DNA of 64,000 bases from Candidatus Adamsella avium (GTDB taxonomy: Bacteria > Cyanobacteriota > Vampirovibrionia > Gastranaerophilales > CAJFVJ01): positions 74,973 to 138,972 of the forward strand of contig CAJFVJ010000001.1 in assembly GCA_904420445.1 (NCBI GenBank), given 5' to 3'. Shown in pieces: positions 1-8,636 of this stretch. A program made the translations under genes and the position numbers. Within the stretch, counting starts at the first letter, position 1, and every line of letters starts with the position of its first letter. Under the pieces are notes generated by a model. The model did not search any database. It was not told where the DNA came from and saw nothing but the letters and a program-made list of their open reading frames with translations.

Positions 1-110
1 ATAACTTGTCCGTCTTTAACAACAACAGCACCTACCATAGGATTAGGAGCCGTATGCCCTTCTGCAAGACGAGCCAAATTTATACATCTTTTCATATGCT
101 CTGTATGCAT
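1..110 (-). CDS. ribD: Riboflavin biosynthesis deaminase/reductase RibD, N-terminal fragment
   Basis: Only the first 36 or so codons lie in the window; the gene runs off the left edge. The reverse-strand translation reads MHTEHMKRCINLARLAEG and then PNPMVGAVVVKDG. The PNPxVGAVVVK block is the conserved start of the RibD/cytidine-deaminase-like domain, which deaminates the pyrimidine intermediate of riboflavin synthesis. The start is uncertain: ATG at 110 or the in-frame ATG at 95. The reductase domain and the zinc-binding His/Cys residues are outside the window, so a stand-alone deaminase cannot be excluded. Confidence 0.8.
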   Translation of the reverse strand, partial: MHTEHMKRCINLARLAEGHTAPNPMVGAVVVKDGQV

Positions 111-208
111 TATAAAACTCACTAAAAGTTGTAATAATATTATTTATAAACTATTATAATACATACAGATTGAGATAAAAATATACAAAAAATAATCGAG
201 AGGAAAAA

Positions 209-895
209 ATGGCAACAGCTTACACAAAATTCTACACAATGATTAAAAATATGCCTATATGGGTAAAACAGGTTCTTTACTACTCTCTTCAAAAAGATAT
301 TGAAGAAAATATCCAGCAAAACATCCAACTTATTAATAAAGAAGATCTTCTCCAGTTCTATATTCCCGAAAGAACATTCAGAGGTGATAAGGAACTAAAA
401 GACCAGTACTACAAACTTCAGGAAAACCAATATATCTTTTTGGAATGCTGCGATGGTGAAACAGATATGGCAACAATCGCCATGAACAACAACTGGTCGC
501 TTACTGATGTAGCAAAATTTCTGGTGGAACTAATCAATATCGAATTTCTTGAAAGACCAGGGTCTGACCTTATGTACAATCTTGCAAGCTTTCTATGCGG
601 AAACTTAAGACTCGGCGAATACTGCAAAAGAATTGATAAAATAGGTATCGACGCTATTGCTGAAGCTTTAAACCATCAGAATAAACTCAAAAAAATGGGT
701 CAGGAAAAAGGGATTGCTGATATTCTCGTTGATATGAACTTCCTGAGTGCCAAAGAACGTGATGAAATCCTGATGGTAAAAGAAGATTCGGCAAGAGTTT
801 TCAGAGTTGCAGGAGAAGCAGATGCCAAAATGCTGGCTGCTCTTAAAGCACAAAACGCAGCTCTCAAAGAACAGCTGAAAAAATATAAAAGATAA
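209..895 (+). CDS. Conserved hypothetical protein with C-terminal coiled coil
   Basis: The family is not recognised. The 228-residue product has no signal peptide or membrane segment. Residues about 70-115 (LECCDGETDMATIAMNNNWS and following) look like a small winged-helix-type module, resembling the pattern in which a CDG motif is followed by helices. The last 25 residues (AALKAQNAALKEQLKKYKR) form a short coiled coil. A GAGAGGA ribosome-binding site precedes the ATG. The stop codon overlaps the ATG of the asparaginase gene by one base, so the two are probably co-transcribed and translationally coupled. A cytoplasmic regulatory or scaffolding role is only a guess. Confidence 0.75.
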   Translation: MATAYTKFYTMIKNMPIWVKQVLYYSLQKDIEENIQQNIQLINKEDLLQFYIPERTFRGDKELKDQYYKLQENQYIFLECCDGETDMATIAMNNNWSLTDVAKFLVELINIEFLERPGSDLMYNLASFLCGNLRLGEYCKRIDKIGIDAIAEALNHQNKLKKMGQEKGIADILVDMNFLSAKERDEILMVKEDSARVFRVAGEADAKMLAALKAQNAALKEQLKKYKR

Positions 896-1851
896 TGGAA
901 AATAACTTACTTATACAATTCAAAAGAAATTCTCTGTGCGAAAGAGAACACAGAGGAGCTGTTCTGGTTTGCGAAAAAAACAAAATCTTATACTGCAACG
1001 ACAAAACTTATCTCGAAAAATTGTTTTATCTGAGATCCTGCGCAAAACCCCTGCAAGCTCTCAGCATAATATTATCAGGGACTTATGACGCTTTCGGCTT
1101 CGATGAAAAAGACCTTGCCATCTGCTGCGCCTCGCATGGCGGCTCTGATTTTCATATATTACATGTCAGAAATTTGTTGAGAAAAGCGGGAATAAGCGAA
1201 CACTATCTGCAATGCCCTCCATACCACCCTCTTGATGAAGAAGCCTACGACAAATTCAAAAAACAAAATATCTCCCCGCTGCCAATACACAACAACTGCT
1301 CTGGCAAACACAGCGGAATGTTGAGCGTCTGCAAACATATGGGCTGGGATACCGACAATTATCTTGATTTTGACCATCCTCTCCAGGAAGATATCAAAAA
1401 AAATATCCTCGACTACTCTGAATACACAGGAGAAATCATCGAATCAAGAGATGGCTGTCTTGCACCTATCATAGCACTCCCGCTTCAAAATATAGCGATA
1501 GGTCTTTCAAAAATATTTGAAGAGCATAAGATTTTCCTCAAAGCATTCAGCGAAAATCCTTTCCTAATCGGCGGCACTGGCTGGTTAGATACGGATATAA
1601 TCTCATCGACAAAAGGAGAAATTATCGCAAAAGTCGGAGCAGAAGGCTTGTGCTTTGCCTATAACCCTCAAAATAAACAATCAATAGTTGTTGAAATTGA
1701 TGACTCTGATAAACCTGCACGTGCACTTGTTATGTTCGAAACAATGCGCCAACTCGGGTGGATAAAACAAGAAAACATACCTGTTTCCGGTGATATAAAA
1801 TTATTAAACGGAGATATCATCGGAAAAGCTGAATTTTTATTCTCTATCTAA
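895..1851 (+). CDS. Asparaginase II family protein
   Basis: The 318-residue protein matches the asparaginase II family (Rhizobium-type, unrelated to E. coli AnsA/AnsB). It shows an N-terminal RGAVLVC block, YLRSCAKPLQALSIILSG, CASHGGSDFH and NNCSGKHSGML, the family's conserved Ser/Lys and Cys-containing motifs. The expected reaction is hydrolysis of L-asparagine to aspartate and ammonia in the cytoplasm; many family members are not characterised biochemically. The ATG shares its A with the stop codon of the upstream gene. The 3' end overlaps the convergent Cys-cluster gene by 15 nt. Confidence 0.85.
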   Translation: MENNLLIQFKRNSLCEREHRGAVLVCEKNKILYCNDKTYLEKLFYLRSCAKPLQALSIILSGTYDAFGFDEKDLAICCASHGGSDFHILHVRNLLRKAGISEHYLQCPPYHPLDEEAYDKFKKQNISPLPIHNNCSGKHSGMLSVCKHMGWDTDNYLDFDHPLQEDIKKNILDYSEYTGEIIESRDGCLAPIIALPLQNIAIGLSKIFEEHKIFLKAFSENPFLIGGTGWLDTDIISSTKGEIIAKVGAEGLCFAYNPQNKQSIVVEIDDSDKPARALVMFETMRQLGWIKQENIPVSGDIKLLNGDIIGKAEFLFSI

Positions 1852-2241
1852 AAAACTCTTAAACTCTTTCTCAGGAACCATCTCAAAGCCGCATCCGGGA
1901 TGAAAATTTCCTATGTTTTTATATTTGAACATAGGATACCTCCTGCATATATAAAGCCTGTTTTCGTAATCAGGACAAAGATTGTCTTTTCCTATCAGAC
2001 GGCATGCAAAAACCAAATTTCCGTATTCATCCTTCCCTATAATTTCAAAACGTCTGTATTTCGGAAATAAAAACTGCATTATTCGAAAATCCGTTTCTGA
2101 CGACGTCCCCATAGAATACATATACCTGCAGCACTTGCCGCACTGCCGGCATTTCCCTTTAGCTACATAATACATCTTCTCCGGAACAAAATAAGACAAA
2201 AATTCATAATAACAGGATTGTAAAAGATTTAATATATTCAT
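1837..2241 (-). CDS. YkgJ-type cysteine cluster protein (putative Zn/Fe binding)
   Basis: The 134-residue protein carries the CxxCxxCC signature (CRQCGKCCRY) followed by spaced cysteines in CRLIGKDNLCPDYENRLYICRRYP and HPGCG. This is the YkgJ/UPF0153 pattern, thought to bind zinc or an iron-sulfur cluster. Biochemical function is unknown for most of the family. The gene is convergent with the asparaginase gene (15-nt overlap) and divergent from the penicillin-binding protein gene, 75 nt away. Confidence 0.8.
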   Translation of the reverse strand: MNILNLLQSCYYEFLSYFVPEKMYYVAKGKCRQCGKCCRYMYSMGTSSETDFRIMQFLFPKYRRFEIIGKDEYGNLVFACRLIGKDNLCPDYENRLYICRRYPMFKYKNIGNFHPGCGFEMVPEKEFKSFLDRE

Positions 2242-2316
2242 GATTGTTAATATTATCGTATAAAAATCTTGCTTAATATATAATAATTAAATCATAGAAA
2301 TTAAAAGGCAAATAAT

Positions 2317-4476
2317 ATGGCGGCAAAACGTAGAAAAAAGAAAAACAGTGATTTTTCCTTCTCTGATTTGTTTATAACTCTAGGTGTAATAATAATAGCA
2401 ATATTCCTCGCCGGAAATATTGCACTCAATATGTTTTTGGCTTCGCTCAGACCAATACCCGATTTGGCTAAATACAGACCAAATTTTGTTACCCAATTTG
2501 AATCAAGCGACGGGGAAATTATTAAAACCTTCAGCGCATACAAATCAATCAATGCCTCATCAAGCGAAATACCTGACCTTTTGAAAAAAGCCGTCATAGC
2601 CACCGAAGATAAAAATTTCTATAAACACAGAGGATTTGACACTCTCGCTCTTATGCGTTCTCTGTTCTCAAACATACAGGCTGGAAGATACGCACAGGGT
2701 GCAAGCACCATAACCCAGCAGCTTGCACGTATTATGTATCTGTCAAATGAAAAAACCATGGACAGAAAAATCAAAGAATTTGTCATCTCCCACAGAATAG
2801 AAAAAACTCTAACAAAAGATGAAATTCTCACAAGATACCTCAACTCGGTATATCTAGGAGAAGGCGCCTATGGTGTTGCAGCAGCAGCACAGGTTTATTT
2901 TAATAAAAAGCTTGATGAACTCACACTGCCTGAAATTGCCCTCATAGCAGGGCTTCCTCAAGCACCCTCAAGATACTCGCCTTACTACAAAAAAGAAAAC
3001 GCAATCAACCGCCAAAGACAGGTTCTCAAAAGAATGCTGAAAGAAAAATATATTACTAAGGCACAATACAAAGAAGCCTGCAACAGCGAACTACAGCTAA
3101 ATCCCAATCACTCGCCTTATTCTCTGAATAAAGCGCCTTACTTCATAGACTACGTTTTAGATGAACTTGAAGAACTGGGTTTCACTGAACAGCAAATAAG
3201 CAACGGCGGATATAAAATTATTACAACTCTGAACTATAAAGACCAAAAAGCGGCAGAAGACGCTGTTATAAACGGATTAAACAAATGGGGATTTACAAAA
3301 CCTGAAGATCAGGCTGCTCTTTTCTCCTTTGAAGTACCAACAGGAAAAATCCTCGCCTATGTCGGCGGAAAGAATTATGTCCAAAGCCAGTTCAACAGAG
3401 TAACTGATGCCGTAAGACAACCAGGGTCAGCTTTCAAGATGTTTATATACACAGCTGCCATCTTGAACGGCATAAAACCAAACGACATATTTGATGATAT
3501 GCCTGTCAAAATAGGCGATTGGGCACCAAGGAACTACGGCAACAAATACAGAGGAAAAATTCCAATCCACACAGCACTCACTGTTTCATCAAATGTCGTT
3601 GCGGCAAGACTCATACATCAGGTAGGATTATCTGAAGTCTACAGAATTACAAGAAGCATGGGAATTACAACACCGATACAAAATGATTTGACAATCGCAC
3701 TTGGCTCAAGCGGGGTAAAACTCTCCGAACTAACAACAGCTTACGGAATACTTGCCAACAACGGTATAAAAGTAAAACCCTACTCTGTAGAACAGGTTAT
3801 CACTTCAACAGGCAGGGTTGTATACACGGCAAAACAGCAGCAAGAAAAAGTCCTAGATATTTATACAGCAGCAACCATGACAAGAATGCTGACAGAAGTT
3901 GTAAACCATGGAACGGCAAGAGCAATCATAATGAAAGACCGCCAGATAGCAGGCAAAACAGGTACAACAGACAACTACAGAGATGCCTGCATAGTAGCTT
4001 ATACTCCTGAAATAGTTACAGGCGTGTGGGTAGGAAATGACAACAACAAACCTCACAGAAATGTCACCGGAGGAACTCTTCCCGCTCAAATCTGGGCAAA
4101 CTACATGAAAGTTGCGCTGAGCGATATCCCGCCTTCAAAATTCAACTATCCTGAAATAGATATCGAACCTCTCAGATATATCAAACAACAGGACAAAGAC
4201 GAAGTACCTACGGAGGAATCAGACGAAAAAAACGCTAATGAACAAAATATTACACCTGACTCTAACTCCGATACAAAACTCGATGTTCCTCTGCCTATAG
4301 ACCCGAAGCAGAATAATTCCGAGAAAGATAATGACGGTGATAAAAAGAAAAAGACCCTGAAAGAAAAACTGTTTGACAGCTCTAAAAAAGTTCAGGATAT
4401 ATCATCAGAACAAGGAAACACTCCATCTGAAAGTGCAAAACAAGCACCTCTTCCTGTGCCTGTTCCTGTTGAATAA
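2317..4476 (+). CDS. ponA: Class A penicillin-binding protein (PBP1A-like transglycosylase/transpeptidase)
   Basis: The 719-residue bifunctional murein synthase has an N-terminal membrane anchor at about residues 15-40. A GT51 transglycosylase domain follows, with EDKNFYKHRGFD and QGASTITQQLAR. The transpeptidase domain has the catalytic SxxK in PGSAFKMF, the SSN triad member (SSNVVAAR) and the KTGT box (AGKTGTTDN). The last 100 or so residues are a hydrophilic D/E/K-rich linker ending in Pro-Val repeats, which is disordered and not needed for catalysis. It polymerises and cross-links peptidoglycan on the outer face of the inner membrane. It stands alone, with its own promoter region upstream. 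Confidence 0.93.
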   Translation: MAAKRRKKKNSDFSFSDLFITLGVIIIAIFLAGNIALNMFLASLRPIPDLAKYRPNFVTQFESSDGEIIKTFSAYKSINASSSEIPDLLKKAVIATEDKNFYKHRGFDTLALMRSLFSNIQAGRYAQGASTITQQLARIMYLSNEKTMDRKIKEFVISHRIEKTLTKDEILTRYLNSVYLGEGAYGVAAAAQVYFNKKLDELTLPEIALIAGLPQAPSRYSPYYKKENAINRQRQVLKRMLKEKYITKAQYKEACNSELQLNPNHSPYSLNKAPYFIDYVLDELEELGFTEQQISNGGYKIITTLNYKDQKAAEDAVINGLNKWGFTKPEDQAALFSFEVPTGKILAYVGGKNYVQSQFNRVTDAVRQPGSAFKMFIYTAAILNGIKPNDIFDDMPVKIGDWAPRNYGNKYRGKIPIHTALTVSSNVVAARLIHQVGLSEVYRITRSMGITTPIQNDLTIALGSSGVKLSELTTAYGILANNGIKVKPYSVEQVITSTGRVVYTAKQQQEKVLDIYTAATMTRMLTEVVNHGTARAIIMKDRQIAGKTGTTDNYRDACIVAYTPEIVTGVWVGNDNNKPHRNVTGGTLPAQIWANYMKVALSDIPPSKFNYPEIDIEPLRYIKQQDKDEVPTEESDEKNANEQNITPDSNSDTKLDVPLPIDPKQNNSEKDNDGDKKKKTLKEKLFDSSKKVQDISSEQGNTPSESAKQAPLPVPVPVE

Positions 4477-4504
4477 AAAATATTACGTCTTTGGTATATA
4501 AAAT

Positions 4505-4533
4505 TTGCTACTTCAAGTTATATGATGTATACT
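4505..4533 (+). promoter_or_regulatory. Sigma70-type promoter for the RHH gene
   Basis: TTGCTA and TATACT are separated by exactly 17 nt, with TG directly before the -10 box. The predicted start lies about 30 nt before the ATG of the RHH gene, which has a strong AGGAGG ribosome-binding site. Confidence 0.55.
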
Positions 4534-4567
4534 ATTATTTAGAAAAAAGACTTAGGAGGGAAATGTT

Positions 4568-4756
4568 ATGGCTAGAGTGCTTATTTCAATGCCTGAAGAA
4601 TTTTTATCAAGAATAGACAAACTGGCAAACGAAGAACAAAGAACAAGAAGCGAGCTAGTAAGAGAAGCTCTGAGAAGCTACATCAAAAAAACAACAATCA
4701 TCAATCCTCAACGAGCCAGCAAAAACGCTGAAATTCTTGAAGAATTGCTAGATTAA
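4568..4756 (+). CDS. Ribbon-helix-helix (CopG/NikR-type) DNA-binding protein
   Basis: The 62-residue protein is almost entirely a ribbon-helix-helix domain. ARVLISMPEEFLSRIDKLA gives the beta strand and first helix, and RTRSELVREALRSYIKK the second helix. Such proteins bind DNA as dimers and are often autoregulators or antitoxins. No toxin-like gene follows, because the next gene is convergent pfp, so this is either a solitary regulator or an orphan antitoxin. It has a good promoter and an AGGAGG ribosome-binding site. Confidence 0.85.
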   Translation: MARVLISMPEEFLSRIDKLANEEQRTRSELVREALRSYIKKTTIINPQRASKNAEILEELLD

Positions 4757-4774
4757 ATTAAACAAAAAATTCTC

Positions 4775-4815
4775 AAAAAAAAGAGGAATCGAAGTTCGAT
4801 TCCTCTTTTTTATTT
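4775..4815. terminator. Bidirectional terminator between RHH gene and pfp
   Basis: AAAGAGGAATCGAA and TTCGATTCCTCTTTTTT form a GC-containing hairpin with A-runs on the left and T-runs on the right. It can therefore stop the rightward RHH gene and the leftward pfp gene. Confidence 0.85.
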
Positions 4816-4826
4816 GCTTTATCAGC

Positions 4827-6512
4827 CTATTTACAAGCACACTCACATTTTTTGCCGCATTCTTTTTCAAGCAGAAGCGTTTTTGTTGTTGTATCGCAAA
4901 CAGAAGACGGTCCAAAGTATTGAATAGCACCAACAAAGACATAGTCATCATTCAATGCCCACTGCTCTCTGTTAGCTTCCAATTTTTTGAATACGGGACC
5001 GTTCAAATCAACAAGTGCTTTTTGAATTACCGGTTTCATCTTTCCATGGCGTCTTTCCATATTCATCATCATAGTAAGAGGTATACCGCCTGCTAACCAT
5101 TCTGAAGCAGGTGCTGTCAAATTTCTGATTGAAGAAAGATACCCGCTCAACCCGAATTGGATTAAGGCAAATGCATTGTACCCTAAAGAATAGCAATAAT
5201 CAGCATCAAAGTTTGTCGGGAATGCACATCTTCCTTCATAACCGAAGAAATGAGCCTGATCTGAGAATTTACCGTTGTATTGACCGTTCTTTTTCATTTC
5301 GTTCAATTTTACTTTAATCATCTCAATCAGCAATTTTTCAGTTTCGATTTTTGAAACCTGAACATTACCATGAGGATCTCTATCCATCAACAGCTGGTTT
5401 TGAATCAATCTTGGAAGAGATTTGAATACTGCTGCACTTGCAGAATCGAGTTTAGCTTCAACAAAATCAATTTTCTCCTGCTGAGAAAGATTATCAAAAT
5501 CTTTTGCCTCAGCAAGCGTATCATTCAAATTGGCAATCATCACCTTCATCTCGGGGATAAATTCGATAATCCCCTCAGGAATCAGAGCAACACCAAAGTT
5601 TTTGCCCATTTCCGCTCTTTTTGCAATAATCCCTGCCATATAATCAACTATCTGAGCAAGTGACATTTTCTTCTGTTCAACTTCTTCAGAAATCAATGTG
5701 ATATTAGGCTGAGTTTGAAGAGCACACTCAAGACCGACGTGAGTAGCGCTTCTGCCCATTAATTTGATAAAATGCCAGTATTTCTTCGCTGAACGAACAT
5801 CACGCTGTATGTTGCTGATTAACTCTGAATAAGTTTTTGTTGCCGTATCAAAGCCAAAAGACACTTCGATATAATCATTTTTCAAATCGCCGTCTATTGT
5901 CTTCGGACATCCGATAACCTGAATACCGGCATTGTTTGCCATAAAATATTCGCCTAAAGTAGCGGCATTCGTGTTTGAATCATCACCGCCGATGATTACA
6001 ACAGCTGAAATTCCGAGTTTTTTGCAGTTATCCCATGTTTTCTTGAACTGCTCTTCGGTCTCAAGCTTTGTTCTTCCTGAGCCGATAATATCAAAACCGC
6101 CTGTATTTCTGTGGGCATCAATATATTCATCGGTAAACTCGATGTATTCACCATCGATAATACCTGATGGGCCGCCAAGGAAACCATAAAGTTTATTTTC
6201 AGGGTTAGCTTCCTTAAGCGCATCATAAAGACCCGCAATAACATTGTGTCCGCCGGGAGCCTGACCGCCTGAGAGTATTACACCGACATTTCTCTGCTTT
6301 GATGATACATCATTGCTGCCTTTTTCAAAAGTAACAATAGGCATACCAAAAGAATTTTTGAATAAAGCTTTGATATCAGCTTCATCAGCTACGGCACCCG
6401 TAGGCTCGCCTTGTTTCATAGACAAGTTTTTTACACCGTTTGCCAGAACTTCAGGCAACTTCGGTTGATAGTTCAATCTCTCTTTTTGAAGAGAAGAAAG
6501 TTCTTTTGTCAT
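4827..6512 (-). CDS. pfp: Pyrophosphate--fructose 6-phosphate 1-phosphotransferase
   Basis: The 561-residue protein belongs to the long PPi-dependent phosphofructokinases. Visible motifs are [13 protein letters not shown] (phosphate loop), [23 protein letters not shown] (catalytic Asp region) and [14 protein letters not shown]. Asp-Asp in GGDD, where ATP-dependent enzymes have GGDG, is the accepted marker of PPi use. The enzyme converts fructose 6-phosphate and PPi to fructose 1,6-bisphosphate and is reversible, so it can serve glycolysis and gluconeogenesis. A GAGGG ribosome-binding site precedes the ATG. The gene is divergent from gap, another step of the same pathway. Confidence 0.92.
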   Translation of the reverse strand: MTKELSSLQKERLNYQPKLPEVLANGVKNLSMKQGEPTGAVADEADIKALFKNSFGMPIVTFEKGSNDVSSKQRNVGVILSGGQAPGGHNVIAGLYDALKEANPENKLYGFLGGPSGIIDGEYIEFTDEYIDAHRNTGGFDIIGSGRTKLETEEQFKKTWDNCKKLGISAVVIIGGDDSNTNAATLGEYFMANNAGIQVIGCPKTIDGDLKNDYIEVSFGFDTATKTYSELISNIQRDVRSAKKYWHFIKLMGRSATHVGLECALQTQPNITLISEEVEQKKMSLAQIVDYMAGIIAKRAEMGKNFGVALIPEGIIEFIPEMKVMIANLNDTLAEAKDFDNLSQQEKIDFVEAKLDSASAAVFKSLPRLIQNQLLMDRDPHGNVQVSKIETEKLLIEMIKVKLNEMKKNGQYNGKFSDQAHFFGYEGRCAFPTNFDADYCYSLGYNAFALIQFGLSGYLSSIRNLTAPASEWLAGGIPLTMMMNMERRHGKMKPVIQKALVDLNGPVFKKLEANREQWALNDDYVFVGAIQYFGPSSVCDTTTKTLLLEKECGKKCECACK

Positions 6513-6589
6513 TTTTTCCCTCTTTCTTAATTAAATTTAAACTAAATAGTCGTCAATATCATAACATCAACAAAACATGTTTTAAATAC

Positions 6590-6618
6590 TTGATAAGAAG
6601 TTGTTTTTTATTTATAAC
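6590..6618 (+). promoter_or_regulatory. Sigma70-type promoter of gap
   Basis: TTGATA and TATAAC are separated by 17 nt, about 40 nt upstream of the gap ATG. The leader carries an AGAGGAG ribosome-binding site. Confidence 0.65.
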
Positions 6619-6656
6619 TAAGTAGTAACATTATACATTTTAAAAGAGGAGCTTAA

Positions 6657-7667
<1,011 letters not shown>

Positions 7668-7691
7668 TTTGTAATTCAACCAAATAATTTT

Positions 7692-7728
7692 AAAACAGCT
7701 TTCAAGAAATTCTTGAAAGCTGTTTTTT
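7692..7728. terminator. Terminator between gap and coaX
   Basis: AAAACAGCTTTCAAGAA and TTCTTGAAAGCTGTTTT form a perfect 17-bp inverted repeat with a T-run. It is symmetrical enough to serve both convergent genes. Confidence 0.88.
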
Positions 7729-7755
7729 CTCATATATATTAACAATCAAACAGTA

Positions 7756-8532
7756 TTAATGAACTAAAACCTTCTGCATCTCATAAATCAACCGTAACCC
7801 CTCAAGGGTCAGATTATGGTCAAGAACATCAAATTTATGACGCATCCTCTCTACAACAATATCAGAATATCCGCCCGTCAAAATCAACATAGCTGGCTCG
7901 CCGAGTTCATCTTCTATCCTGTCTACCATTCCATCAATCATTGCGGCATGCCCGCCGACAAGTCCCGATAAAATTGCGTCAATAGTATTTTTCCCGATAG
8001 TCTTTGCAGGAGCCTCAATCTTTACCTTCGGCAAACGGGAAGTAAAATTGCTCAATGCCTTCGCACCAATACGTATTCCGGGAGCTATCACCCCTCCCAA
8101 AAATCTTCCATCAGACAACACAACATCAAAAGTCGTCGCAGTCCCAAAATCAACAACTATCGATGTCTTCTTATAAAGATGATACACAGCAGCTGCGTTT
8201 GCAATCCTATCAGGACCTGTTTCCTCCGGTTTATCCAAATCAAGAACAATCCCCGTTTCTGTCTTATGTGTCAGATTTACAACAGGTATATGCAAATAAC
8301 GCTCAATAGCAGACTTAAACTTCTCAGTCAGCGATAAAACAACACTCGAGATAATCGCCCCGTCAAGTTTCCCATGAAGCCTTGCAAACTCTATAAAATT
8401 ATATAAAACAACCCCGTATTCATCCTCTGAACGCTTGTCATCACTAGCAACTCTCCAGCTGTGCACAAGGTTTTTACCGTCATAAATTCCTATGGTAGTG
8501 CTCGTATTCCCTATATCTGCCACAAATAACAC
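7756..8532 (-). CDS. coaX: Type III pantothenate kinase
   Basis: The 258-residue protein carries the CoaX signatures: N-terminal DIGNTSTTIGIYDG (phosphate 1), GPDRIANAAA, VVDFGTATTFDVV (adenosine/phosphate 2) and GGVIAPGI. It phosphorylates pantothenate, the first step of coenzyme A synthesis. The start is GTG at 8532, supported by an AAGGAG site 9 nt upstream. It is divergent from polA. Confidence 0.94.
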   Translation of the reverse strand: MLFVADIGNTSTTIGIYDGKNLVHSWRVASDDKRSEDEYGVVLYNFIEFARLHGKLDGAIISSVVLSLTEKFKSAIERYLHIPVVNLTHKTETGIVLDLDKPEETGPDRIANAAAVYHLYKKTSIVVDFGTATTFDVVLSDGRFLGGVIAPGIRIGAKALSNFTSRLPKVKIEAPAKTIGKNTIDAILSGLVGGHAAMIDGMVDRIEDELGEPAMLILTGGYSDIVVERMRHKFDVLDHNLTLEGLRLIYEMQKVLVH

Positions 8533-8623
8533 GATTTGTTCTCCTTAAAATTTTCTAACCTATATTAACATAAAGTTCTTTTAAATTCTTTCTCAAATTC
8601 TTTCAATTTATTCAAATCTAAAC

Positions 8624-8629
8624 TACAAT
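8624..8629 (+). promoter_or_regulatory. Putative -10 box of polA, very close to the start codon
   Basis: TACAAT lies 7 nt before the polA ATG and no Shine-Dalgarno sequence is visible. Transcription would begin at or next to the ATG, suggesting a leaderless or near-leaderless mRNA. The -35 region (TTTCAA at 17 nt) is weak. Confidence 0.35.
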
Positions 8630-8636
8630 ATTTATT

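Noticed and set aside
4568-4756. RHH protein as half of a toxin-antitoxin pair
   Set aside because: No toxin gene lies next to it; a terminator and convergent pfp follow directly.
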